Of a DNA stretch of 5,207 bases, positions 1 to 5,207 are shown in pieces. The notes under the pieces were generated by a model that ran no database searches, had not been told where the DNA came from, and worked only from the letters and a program-made list of their open reading frames with translations. This stretch comes from an uncultured Opitutia bacterium (lineage in GTDB: Bacteria > Verrucomicrobiota > Verrucomicrobiia > Opitutales > UBA953). Made by a program: the position numbers and the translations under genes. Numbering within the stretch: the first letter of the stretch is position 1; each line of letters opens with the position of its first letter. Location of the stretch: the NCBI GenBank assembly GCA_903853185.1, contig CAINSX010000150.1, positions 1 through 5,207 of the forward strand. Direction: 5' to 3'.

Positions 1-264
1 CGTCGCGAAGAACGAGCCGAGCGACTTGCCCTGCTCCCATGGAATCGTCGAGACCGACATCGGCTCCGCGGGCATCGAAGAGGGCGAAGCCGGCACGCCG
101 GTGAGGCGGAACTCCGGCCAGTCGCCCAGCGGCGTCCAGGCGGCCATGCCGTCGCGCCAGGCGAGGTCGGAGGCGTGGAAGCGGCCCGACTGGAGGCCGG
201 CGATGATTTCTTCGGACGAGAAAATCCCGAGCTGAGCGGAATTCCGGGCGACGTGAATCTGCAT
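1..264 (-). CDS. GYF_2-domain protein, partial (C-terminus beyond window edge)
   Basis: The 88 residues visible form a GYF_2 (DUF4339-type) domain at about residues 1-53, recognisable by the closing pattern LAWRDGMAAWTPLGDWPEF. A Pro/Ser-rich linker follows, then W-E-x-G-x-S-x-G-x-F-x-A-T, where the frame leaves the window still open. GYF-type domains usually bind proline-rich or other peptide segments; in bacteria GYF_2 is commonly fused to membrane domains. Its upstream neighbour, the paralogue at 271-1131, has the same domain followed by a membrane region, so a membrane part is expected here too, but it is not visible. The ATG lies 6 bases after the neighbour's TAA, which points to a single transcript. 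The start is supported because both paralogues begin with the same MQIHVARNSAQLG. No Shine-Dalgarno sequence is seen. The precise role is unknown. Confidence 0.8.
   Translation of the reverse strand, partial: MQIHVARNSAQLGIFSSEEIIAGLQSGRFHASDLAWRDGMAAWTPLGDWPEFRLTGVPASPSSMPAEPMSVSTIPWEQGKSLGSFFAT
121..264 (-). repeat. Copy A of a 144-bp direct repeat (GYF_2 coding segment)
   Basis: This aligns without gaps to 988-1131, with 14 mismatches counted by hand (about 90% identity). It covers the first 48 codons of both GYF_2 genes. Similarity drops sharply on the far side, in the linker. It reflects gene duplication, possibly kept alike by gene conversion. Confidence 0.9.
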
Positions 265-270
265 AGGGAA

Positions 271-1131
271 TTAGTGGGCGAACTTGTTGGCAACGGTGGC
301 AAACAGCATGGCGTAAAACCCACAGACGCAGCAGCACGGGATCACGACGAGCGAAATCACGACCTTCCACCAGGCGATCCGATGGACCTGCGAGTGGGCG
401 ATAATGACCGCCACCATCTGCCATGGTGCCGCGATGTAGTTAAGACAAGGGATGAAGACAAAGGGCATAAACGCAGCCGAGGCGTAGGCATTAGCTCGAT
501 AGGTCTGGGCGTAGCTTCCCGACGGCCTCCAGGGGAGAAGGAGGAGGTGAGTGAAGGCCGCACCCAAGAACTGCAAGAGAGGCGTAAGGACGAAGATGAC
601 CCCTAGGAACCCGGATATGATGGCAGCGGCCGCCAAAGGGGTTGTTCCTGAAAGCCACTGCATGGCGGGATCCTTGGGTAAGGAAACCGACTGTCCCGCG
701 CTCAGGATGAAGAAAACGATTCCCGCATACATCAAGCTGCCTAAGATCCAAGCTGGCAGCAGCGACCAATAGCTGAAGGCAATAGGGCGAGCGTAGCCGC
801 CGTCGCGCAGGTTCGCAAACGTGCGCACCGGATCGAGGGCAACCTCCTTAATCGTCGCGACAAAATTACCAAAGGAGGCGCCGCGCTCCCATGAGGGCAT
901 GGCGGGCAAGGCTTCATCTTTCGTGCCGAAGGGGGACGCGGAAGACGGAGACGAAGGCGGCACGCCGACGCCGCGGAATTCGGACCAATCACCCAGCGGC
1001 GTCCAGGCCGGCATGCCGTCACGCCAGGCGAGGTCGGAGGCGAGGAAGCGACCCGACTGGAGGCCGGCGATGATGTCTTCGGGGGCGAAGATTCCGAGCT
1101 GAGCGGAATTCCGGGCGACGTGGATCTGCAT
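271..1131 (-). CDS. GYF_2-domain multi-pass membrane protein, Yip1-like C-terminal part
   Basis: A 286-residue protein. Residues 1-53 are a GYF_2 domain (ending LAWRDGMPAWTPLGDWSEF); residues 54-85 are a Ser/Pro-rich linker. From about residue 95 (EVALDPVRTFANL) it resembles the Yip1/DUF1282 class of bacterial integral membrane domains, with hydrophobic segments near 119-146, 165-199, 216-250 and 256-280. It should sit in the cytoplasmic membrane with the GYF_2 domain probably in the cytosol, perhaps recruiting a peptide partner; this role is inferred. An in-frame ATG at 1176 would add 15 residues, but the start at 1131 is preferred because the tandem paralogue begins exactly there and the extra residues look like non-domain sequence. 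Only a weak AAGG lies just before the ATG. The last membrane segment carries a CCCVC cluster (residues 266-270). The gene is followed after 6 bases by its paralogue. Confidence 0.82.
   Translation of the reverse strand: MQIHVARNSAQLGIFAPEDIIAGLQSGRFLASDLAWRDGMPAWTPLGDWSEFRGVGVPPSSPSSASPFGTKDEALPAMPSWERGASFGNFVATIKEVALDPVRTFANLRDGGYARPIAFSYWSLLPAWILGSLMYAGIVFFILSAGQSVSLPKDPAMQWLSGTTPLAAAAIISGFLGVIFVLTPLLQFLGAAFTHLLLLPWRPSGSYAQTYRANAYASAAFMPFVFIPCLNYIAAPWQMVAVIIAHSQVHRIAWWKVVISLVVIPCCCVCGFYAMLFATVANKFAH
988..1131 (-). repeat. Copy B of a 144-bp direct repeat (GYF_2 coding segment)
   Basis: Partner of 121-264, in the same orientation 867 bp away. Both copies start precisely at the ATG of their gene; the sequences upstream of the two ATGs are unrelated. 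Confidence 0.9.
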
Positions 1132-1187
1132 GACCTTGAGTAGTCGCAGGGCTGGCCTCTCGCAAGCCCAGGACATCCGGATACGAT

Positions 1188-1219
1188 CAGCCCGCCTCCC
1201 CGAAAAGGGCGGCGGGCTG
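1188..1219 (-). terminator. GC-rich hairpin after tRNA-Arg, possible terminator
   Basis: CAGCCCGCC (1188-1196) pairs perfectly with GGCGGGCTG (1211-1219). After one mismatch, CCC (1198-1200) pairs with GGG (1207-1209) around a CGAAAA loop. It begins 6 bases past the encoded CCA of tRNA-Arg, a sensible place for transcription to stop. However, neither strand has a T-run after the stem, so it could instead be a processing or stabilising hairpin between the tRNA and the GYF_2 genes. Confidence 0.4.
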
Positions 1220-1225
1220 GGAAAG

Positions 1226-1304
1226 TGGTGAGGAGGGCGGGACTCGAACCCGCGACCGGCGGCTTAGAAGGCTGCTGCTCTGAATCCAGCTGAGCTACCC
1301 CCTC
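1226..1304 (-). tRNA. tRNA-Arg (anticodon TCT)
   Basis: Decodes AGA. The 76-nt body plus encoded CCA folds as a standard cloverleaf: acceptor GAGGGGG/CCTCCTC (one G-T pair), D-arm GCTC/GAGC with an 11-nt loop, anticodon loop CTTCTAA with TCT at 1268-1266, a 5-nt variable loop CGGTC, T-arm GCGGG-TTCGAGT-CCCGC, discriminator A, then CCA. The anticodon stem GCAGC/GCCGC has an A29-C41 mismatch, unusual for a functional tRNA although the rest is intact. It lies 50 bases downstream of folE2 on the same strand. Confidence 0.95.
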
Positions 1305-1354
1305 ATGAAAGTGACCGTATGACGGCCACCACGGATGGGCAAGCCGTCAGCAGA

Positions 1355-2314
1355 CTAGCAGATCAGGTCTCTGAAATTGCTGAAATCCGCCGAAAGACCG
1401 CTCGGCATGCCCTTGTTGATAACCGAGACGGCATCATGGGAATGGAGGGACTCGAGGTGTGAGCAAGCGATGACGAAGTCGCGCACGCGCGCATCGGCGT
1501 CGAACTGCTCATAGACGACGCGGGCGGCGTCTTCGACAAACTTAGAATAGGCGCCGTTGAGCTCGGCGAAGGCCTGCTCATCCTCGCGCTTCACCATGAC
1601 CTGGGTCTCGGTCTGGAGGCCCTTGAGGCAAAGGTCCTTCATGTCCTCGACGAAGAGGGAACGTCCGGGTGAGACCTCGGCGACCACGCGGGCCTTGGAG
1701 CGCTGCGAGTGCGGGATGCCGTAGGCGGAACGCTCTTCGCGGGCGTGCTCGGTGAGCTCGGCGGAGCACGGGCAGGCGGACGAGTAGACGAAGTCGAAAT
1801 GGACGTAGCGGCGGAGGCGATCGAGGTCGTCGATGGTGCCTTCGAGGATGGCACGGTAATACTGCCAGCCTTCGAGACCCGAACGCAGGGACTTCTGCAT
1901 GATCGGATAGCGCAGCTCGACCATGATGCGGGCGCGGCTGCAATCGAGGTCCTTCTTGTAGCGGATCAGCACCTCTTCGAGGAGCTCATGCGAAAGCACG
2001 CGGTCCTTGAATTCGTAGAAGGTCCGCATGATGCGGGACATGTTGATGCCCTTGCGGTCGGCCGCGAGGGACACCGAGCCGGTGACCGTGCACTCGAGCG
2101 TGATCGGCTTGCCGTCGCGGGTGGCGACGAGCATCGGCAGGCGGAACCCCGAGATGCCGACGTGCTGGATCGGGACATTGGCGCCCTGGATCAGGGAAGC
2201 GTCCTTGTTCTGCATGTCCGGCAACGTGGCGCGGTACGCGTCATCGGCCCGGAAATTCCGGTCGTAGCGGCGGGAAAGATCCCGGCTGCGGGGCGGATGG
2301 TCGGCGCGACTCAT
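1355..2314 (-). CDS. folE2: GTP cyclohydrolase IB (FolE2)
   Basis: Converts GTP to 7,8-dihydroneopterin triphosphate plus formate, the first step of tetrahydrofolate synthesis and also the entry to queuosine synthesis, in the cytosol. The 319 residues show the family landmarks in order: LPDMQ (31-35), VGISGFRLPM (52-61), KGINMSR (88-94), SSACPCS (178-184), whose cysteine region holds the known metal ligand, HSQRS (202-206) and HSHDA (291-295). FolE2 is unrelated in sequence to FolE and can work with metals other than zinc, so in other bacteria it often serves under zinc shortage. The stretch between CPCS and HSQRS is longer than in forms where an HNQRS motif follows closely. The ATG is not preceded by a Shine-Dalgarno sequence; the next ATG lies inside the LPD-x-Q motif, so 2314 is the best ATG. 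It is flanked by tRNA genes on the same strand, with no folate operon beside it. Confidence 0.93.
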   Translation of the reverse strand: MSRADHPPRSRDLSRRYDRNFRADDAYRATLPDMQNKDASLIQGANVPIQHVGISGFRLPMLVATRDGKPITLECTVTGSVSLAADRKGINMSRIMRTFYEFKDRVLSHELLEEVLIRYKKDLDCSRARIMVELRYPIMQKSLRSGLEGWQYYRAILEGTIDDLDRLRRYVHFDFVYSSACPCSAELTEHAREERSAYGIPHSQRSKARVVAEVSPGRSLFVEDMKDLCLKGLQTETQVMVKREDEQAFAELNGAYSKFVEDAARVVYEQFDADARVRDFVIACSHLESLHSHDAVSVINKGMPSGLSADFSNFRDLIC

Positions 2315-2378
2315 GACGGGAAGGTTGGAGGAAAAGCCCTGGCGGGCAAACGGGCTGCGGAAAAAATGTCCCCTGCGA

Positions 2379-2454
2379 TGGAGCCACCTGCCGGATTTGA
2401 ACCGGCGACATTCTCATTACGAATGAGATGCTCTACCAGCTGAGCTAAGGTGGC
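2379..2454 (-). tRNA. tRNA-Thr (anticodon CGT)
   Basis: Decodes ACG. The 73-nt body plus encoded CCA folds perfectly: acceptor GCCACCT/AGGTGGC, D-arm GCTC/GAGC with loop AGCTGGTA, anticodon arm TCTCA-TTCGTAA-TGAGA with CGT at 2421-2419, variable loop ATGTC, T-arm GCCGG-TTCGAAT-CCGGC, discriminator T. It is the first gene of the minus-strand block and lies 64 bases upstream of the folE2 start. No strong terminator separates them, so read-through from the tRNA into folE2 is possible. Confidence 0.97.
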
Positions 2455-2471
2455 GTCGCAGAGGAACGTTG

Positions 2472-2499
2472 AACATGAGCAGCCCGGGGCGGAAATCAA
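2472..2499 (-). promoter_or_regulatory. Possible sigma-70-type promoter of tRNA-Thr
   Basis: On the minus strand TTGATT (2499-2494) could be a -35 box and CATGTT (2477-2472) a weak -10 box, 16 bases apart. This would place the start roughly 10 bases before the mature tRNA. The -35 matches the consensus at four positions and the -10 only at about three, so this is tentative and rests mostly on position. Confidence 0.3.
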
Positions 2500-2530
2500 G
2501 CCTTGGCGACGTGGGAATGCCCTCGCCAGC

Positions 2531-2563
2531 CCCGAAACTAACCGCAAATTAGCCCGAAAGCCC
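2531..2563 (+). repeat. Three imperfect 11-bp tandem units before the kinase start
   Basis: CCCGAAACTAA, CCGCAAATTAG and CCCGAAAGCCC follow each other at exactly 11-bp spacing and end one base before the kinase ATG. The outer units share CCCGAAA and the middle unit matches it at 5 of 7 positions. CTAA and TTAG between them are inverted relative to each other. Spacing close to a helical turn would suit a regulator binding on one DNA face or a leader element, but the units are short and chance is possible. Confidence 0.4.
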
Positions 2564-2564
2564 C

Positions 2565-3671
2565 ATGCGAGCCGCCATAATCGCCCGCCAGTTCGACGTC
2601 CAGGGACGGCTCGTGACCGTCGAGCCCTACGGCTCGGGCAACGTCAATGATACCTATCTGGCGATCTTCCGGACGACCTTCTCGGAGCAGCGCTTCATCG
2701 TGCAGCGCATCCGTAAGTCGGTCTTCCCGAACCCGGAAGTGATCATGCAGAACATGCGCGTGCTCACGGACCACTGCCACGCGAAACTCGAGGCCGAGGC
2801 CGATGGCGCGGACCGCATCTGGCAGCTCCCGAAGATCATCCAGACAAAGACCGGCGAGGACTGGGTGACGGACACAGACGGCGACCTCTGGCGCGCGATC
2901 TCGCAGATCGCCAGCGCGCACGCCTACGAAAAGGTGCGCAACCCGGAGCACGCCCATGAGGCGGGCATCGTGCTCGGCCACTTCCATCGCATGGTCAGCG
3001 ACCTGCCGGCCGAGAAGCTCGGCTACGCGCTGCCCGGCTTCCACGTCACGCCCGGCTACCTCGCCAAGATGGACGCGGCGCTCGCCACGCCCGCGGGACA
3101 GGATCTCCTCAACGCCTCACAGGAAGCCAAGCGTGCCGTCCGCTTCGTCGAAGCCCGACGCGCCCGCTGTTCCGTGCTCGAGGATGCCCGAGCGCGCGGC
3201 GACCTCGGACTGCGCACCACGCACGGCGACCCGAAGGTCGGCAACATCATGATCGACGAGTCCACCGGCCGCGGCACGTGCATCGTCGACCTCGATACCG
3301 TACAGCCTGGGCTGGTCCATTATGACATCGGTGACGCCATGCGCTCGGTGTGTAATCCCGCGGGCGAAGACGCCTCGGAGCTCGGCTCCGTCATCTTCGA
3401 CCTCGAGCTTTTTAGCATGATTTACAGGGGTTATCAGGCCCATGCGAAGGACTTCCTCAGCCTGGCGGACCACCGCCATCTCTTCGACTGCATCCACCTG
3501 ATTCCGCTCGAACTCGGTATCCGTTTCCTCGCGGACCATCTCGCCGGCGACGTCTACTTCAAGGTCCGTTATCCTGGCCACAACCTGCGCCGCGCACTGG
3601 TGCAGTTCAAACTGGCCGAGAGCATCGAAGCGCGTGAGCCCTCCATCCGGAAGGTGCTCGGCGAATCCTGA
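2565..3671 (+). CDS. NahK-like sugar kinase, aminoglycoside phosphotransferase (APH) fold
   Basis: A 368-residue cytosolic kinase of the phosphotransferase family that includes N-acetylhexosamine 1-kinase. Visible landmarks: PYGSGNVNDTYL (21-32), the nucleotide-binding loop region typical of this group; RFIVQRIRKSVFPNPEVIMQN (43-63), matching the family's LQRIN-x-x-VF-x-x-P pattern; THGDPKVGN (219-227), the catalytic loop with Asp222 as likely base and Asn227 as metal ligand; and VDLDTVQPG (241-249), the metal-binding aspartate segment. Length and motif order fit an intact enzyme. It most likely phosphorylates a sugar or amino sugar at the anomeric position for salvage, but related enzymes use other substrates and nothing nearby identifies the sugar. 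The ATG lacks a Shine-Dalgarno sequence and directly follows the 11-bp repeats. Its TGA overlaps the next gene's ATG by one base. Confidence 0.85.
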   Translation: MRAAIIARQFDVQGRLVTVEPYGSGNVNDTYLAIFRTTFSEQRFIVQRIRKSVFPNPEVIMQNMRVLTDHCHAKLEAEADGADRIWQLPKIIQTKTGEDWVTDTDGDLWRAISQIASAHAYEKVRNPEHAHEAGIVLGHFHRMVSDLPAEKLGYALPGFHVTPGYLAKMDAALATPAGQDLLNASQEAKRAVRFVEARRARCSVLEDARARGDLGLRTTHGDPKVGNIMIDESTGRGTCIVDLDTVQPGLVHYDIGDAMRSVCNPAGEDASELGSVIFDLELFSMIYRGYQAHAKDFLSLADHRHLFDCIHLIPLELGIRFLADHLAGDVYFKVRYPGHNLRRALVQFKLAESIEAREPSIRKVLGES

Positions 3672-4489
3672 TGGCCGCCGACGTCCCCAGCTTCTCCGTG
3701 ACCGTCTGGGTCGCGCTCACCTTCCTCGCGCTGCTGATGATTCGCGGAGCCTGGCGCGGCTATCGTCGTGGCCCCATGCGCCAGCTCGCCGGGCCCGTCG
3801 CGCTCGCGACCGGCCAACTCATCGGCTGGCTCTTCGGCTCGGATCTCGGGCATGCCTGCCTCCAAGGCACTTCCTACCCTTGGGTGCTACGCGGCTTCAC
3901 CGGCGTGGTCGTCCTGACCTGCCTCACCGGTCTGGCCTGCTACGCGCTCTTCTGGCGGCTAGGTCGCCAGCCTGAAGGCCAGACGGAAGCCGAGAGCCCG
4001 GTCATGGGTTCGCTGGTGGGTTGCTGGACGGGCCTGCTCTATTTCCTTATCTGCGTCGCCGTCCTGGCGACCGTGGCCTCGGTCTACGACCTCTTTGAGA
4101 AACCCGGGGACAGCCGACACCACTGGACGGTCGAGATCCGGAACGACCTCGCCGGCACCCCCTTCACCGCCGACCTAAAGGACTGGTCCCCGATTCCTGA
4201 CAAACAGCGGACCCTCATCCGCCAGACCCGGCGGCTGATGGCCGACCCTGAGGCCCGACGCAGGCTCATGGCCCAGCCTGAGATCCGCGCCTTGGCCGCC
4301 CATCCGACCCTTTACCAGGCCTGGGAAGATAAAAAGGTTCGTGAGTTGTTGAATAACAACGACTTAACAGGTTTTATTGATCATCCCAAGGTTCGGGCGG
4401 TTTTGGCCGACGAACAGCTCCAGAAAGACGCTGAAAAGGTGGATTTGACCAAGATTATCGAACAATCTCTCATGAAGCCGAAAAAGTGA
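3671..4489 (+). CDS. CvpA-like membrane protein with extended repeat-bearing C-terminus
   Basis: A 272-residue protein. The N-terminal part resembles the CvpA (colicin V production) family: four hydrophobic segments near residues 9-25, 40-56, 72-95 and 112-138, and the early RGAWRGYRRGPMRQLAGPVA stretch (25-44) with the family's G-x-x-R-G-x-x-R-Q-L character. Members are inner-membrane proteins linked to envelope homeostasis in other bacteria; the biochemical role is unsettled. Residues 145-272 are a charged soluble tail, longer than usual for CvpA, with repeated D/H/Q-P-E/K/T-x-R-x-L-x-A helices (see findings). The ATG overlaps the kinase stop as TGATG, so translation is probably coupled. 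The last roughly 170 bases are clearly richer in A+T than the rest. A remote membrane protein of another family cannot be excluded. Confidence 0.75.
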   Translation: MAADVPSFSVTVWVALTFLALLMIRGAWRGYRRGPMRQLAGPVALATGQLIGWLFGSDLGHACLQGTSYPWVLRGFTGVVVLTCLTGLACYALFWRLGRQPEGQTEAESPVMGSLVGCWTGLLYFLICVAVLATVASVYDLFEKPGDSRHHWTVEIRNDLAGTPFTADLKDWSPIPDKQRTLIRQTRRLMADPEARRRLMAQPEIRALAAHPTLYQAWEDKKVRELLNNNDLTGFIDHPKVRAVLADEQLQKDAEKVDLTKIIEQSLMKPKK

Positions 4490-4507
4490 GGAAAATTCCA
4501 TTTTCTT
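4489..4507 (+). terminator. Weak AT-rich hairpin after the CvpA-like gene
   Basis: GAAAAT (4491-4496) and ATTTTC (4500-4505) are a perfect inverted repeat around TCC, extendable by a G-T and an A-T pair. The second arm is T-rich. It begins at the stop codon. The stem is too weak to be a convincing terminator, so it may only mark the gene boundary. Confidence 0.2.
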
Positions 4508-4531
4508 ATAGTCCAAAGGACGGCTTTGCCT

Positions 4532-5207
4532 ATGTTCAATTCTCCTTCCCTCCCCACTCCCATGAATAAGTTCTCGTTCCTCCTGGCTGCTCTCTGCGTC
4601 TCCCTGAATGCTCAGGAAGCCAAGACGGCTGAATCCAAGGCCCCGGCTCCTGCTCAGGCACCGGAGGTCAAACTCGCTGGCGGCGCCAAGGCCGAGCAGA
4701 AGGCCTACTTCGCCGAAGTCTGGGTCGGAAAGAGCATCGGTGATTGCCTCAACTTCCAGAAGAACATCCAGGTCCTCAGCCAGCAGGTCGAAGAGCTGAA
4801 GCGCCTCCAGGTCTTCCTCGATAACGCCCTCACCACCCCCGAGAAAGAAGCCCGCGGCCACGAAATCGCCGCCAAGCAGGCTAAGCTCAAGGGCGACAAC
4901 GACTCGATGACCAAGCTCTACAACGGCTTTAGCATCGAACGCCCCTACCAGTTTACCGCCACCAAGGCCGTCATTGCCACGCCGATCTCGAACGAAGAGT
5001 TCGCCAAGCTCTCCGCCGCCAAGGACTTCAAGGCCGATACGATCATCTCCACCGGCGAAAAGAAAGTCCACATTCGCGACACCATCTCCGGACAAGGCGA
5101 AGTCGAGACCTTCGGCCTCTCCCTCAAGCGCATCACCGATGCCAAGGCCCAGCTCCAGCAGCTCATCGACCTCCAGCCCAAGCTGACCAAGGATGACGAC
5201 AAGAAGA
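4532..5207 (+). CDS. Exported alpha-helical protein of unknown function, partial
   Basis: The frame is open to the right edge, with 215 codons counted from the ATG at 4562. That start gives a typical signal peptide: MNK, a hydrophobic core (FSFLLAALCVSL) and a likely cut after Ala17 in LNA-QEA, so the protein probably acts in the periplasm or on the surface. An in-frame ATG at 4532 would add ten residues and has AAAGGA 11 bases upstream; the signal peptide works with either start, and 4562 gives the cleaner one. After an Ala/Pro/Lys-rich linker (about 18-45) come helical, possibly coiled-coil stretches (65-90, 92-115 and 186-208), with W54, C62 and a small central domain (about 118-185) between. 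I do not recognise the family. It lies 42 or 72 bases after the CvpA-like stop on the same strand, so it may share or have its own promoter. Confidence 0.75.
   Translation, partial: MFNSPSLPTPMNKFSFLLAALCVSLNAQEAKTAESKAPAPAQAPEVKLAGGAKAEQKAYFAEVWVGKSIGDCLNFQKNIQVLSQQVEELKRLQVFLDNALTTPEKEARGHEIAAKQAKLKGDNDSMTKLYNGFSIERPYQFTATKAVIATPISNEEFAKLSAAKDFKADTIISTGEKKVHIRDTISGQGEVETFGLSLKRITDAKAQLQQLIDLQPKLTKDDDKK

Noticed and set aside
175..606. 143-codon plus-strand frame across the two GYF_2 genes
   Set aside because: It crosses the boundary of two real minus-strand genes and has low-complexity charged composition without a domain.
1132..1176. N-terminal extension of the GYF_2 membrane protein from the ATG at 1176
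   Set aside because: The tandem paralogue starts at the residue matching 1131 and the extra 15 codons have no counterpart there.
1709..2443. 244-codon plus-strand frame opposite folE2
   Set aside because: It is antisense to the well-supported folE2, and its last residues (PAGFEPATFSLRMRCSTS) are the familiar false translation of the complement of a tRNA gene.
2311..2547. 78-codon minus-strand frame containing AQLVEHLIRNENVAGSNPAGGS
   Set aside because: This is the well-known artefact from translating the sense strand of tRNA-Thr; the tRNA explains the sequence fully.
2538..3044. 168-codon minus-strand frame opposite the kinase
   Set aside because: The plus strand holds the kinase with all its motifs; the antisense product has none.
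4345..4360. Perfect inverted repeat GTTGTT-GAAT-AACAAC
   Set aside because: It lies within the CvpA-like coding region, has a weak 6-bp A/T-rich stem and no T-run; probably a by-product of the codons for LLNNN.
4507..4512. TATAGT as a -10 box for the exported protein
   Set aside because: No acceptable -35 box lies 16-18 bases upstream, so the match alone is not enough.
4364..5095. 243-codon minus-strand frame
   Set aside because: It mirrors the codon pattern of the exported protein and the CvpA-like tail on the plus strand; its Leu/Gly-rich composition is typical of a shadow frame, and it has no recognisable domain.

Overview
The window looks like an ordinary chromosomal stretch of a GC-rich bacterium (by eye about 60% GC). 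The start codons I could check lack a strong Shine-Dalgarno sequence, and the gene mix fits a Verrucomicrobiota-type genome: GYF_2 plus membrane proteins, a NahK-like kinase, a CvpA-like protein and an unrecognised exported protein. The phylum is an inference from gene style only, because no marker gene is present.

Layout. Positions 1-2454 are read on the minus strand, in this order of transcription: tRNA-Thr(CGT) (2379-2454), folE2 (1355-2314; GTP cyclohydrolase IB, first step of folate and queuosine synthesis), tRNA-Arg(TCT) (1226-1304), a hairpin (1188-1219), a GYF_2-domain membrane protein (271-1131), and, 6 bases further on, a second gene with a nearly identical GYF_2 domain that leaves the window at position 1. 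From 2565 onward everything is read on the plus strand: a NahK-like sugar kinase (2565-3671), a CvpA-like membrane protein whose start overlaps the kinase stop by one base (3671-4489), and a secreted alpha-helical protein of unknown function that runs off the right edge (4532 or 4562 to 5207). The 110-bp gap 2455-2564 is the divergent control region between the two halves.

How the genes relate. The two GYF_2 genes are a tandem paralogous pair, probably one transcript. The kinase and CvpA-like gene look translationally coupled. folE2 sits between two tRNA genes on the same strand. I see no CRISPR array, insertion sequence, phage gene or defence cassette, and no clear new multi-gene system. The points most worth a second look are the GYF_2 duplication with a sharp edge in identity, the STI1-like repeated C-terminal tail on the CvpA protein, the kinase/CvpA coupling, and an 11-bp-periodic repeat directly before the kinase start.
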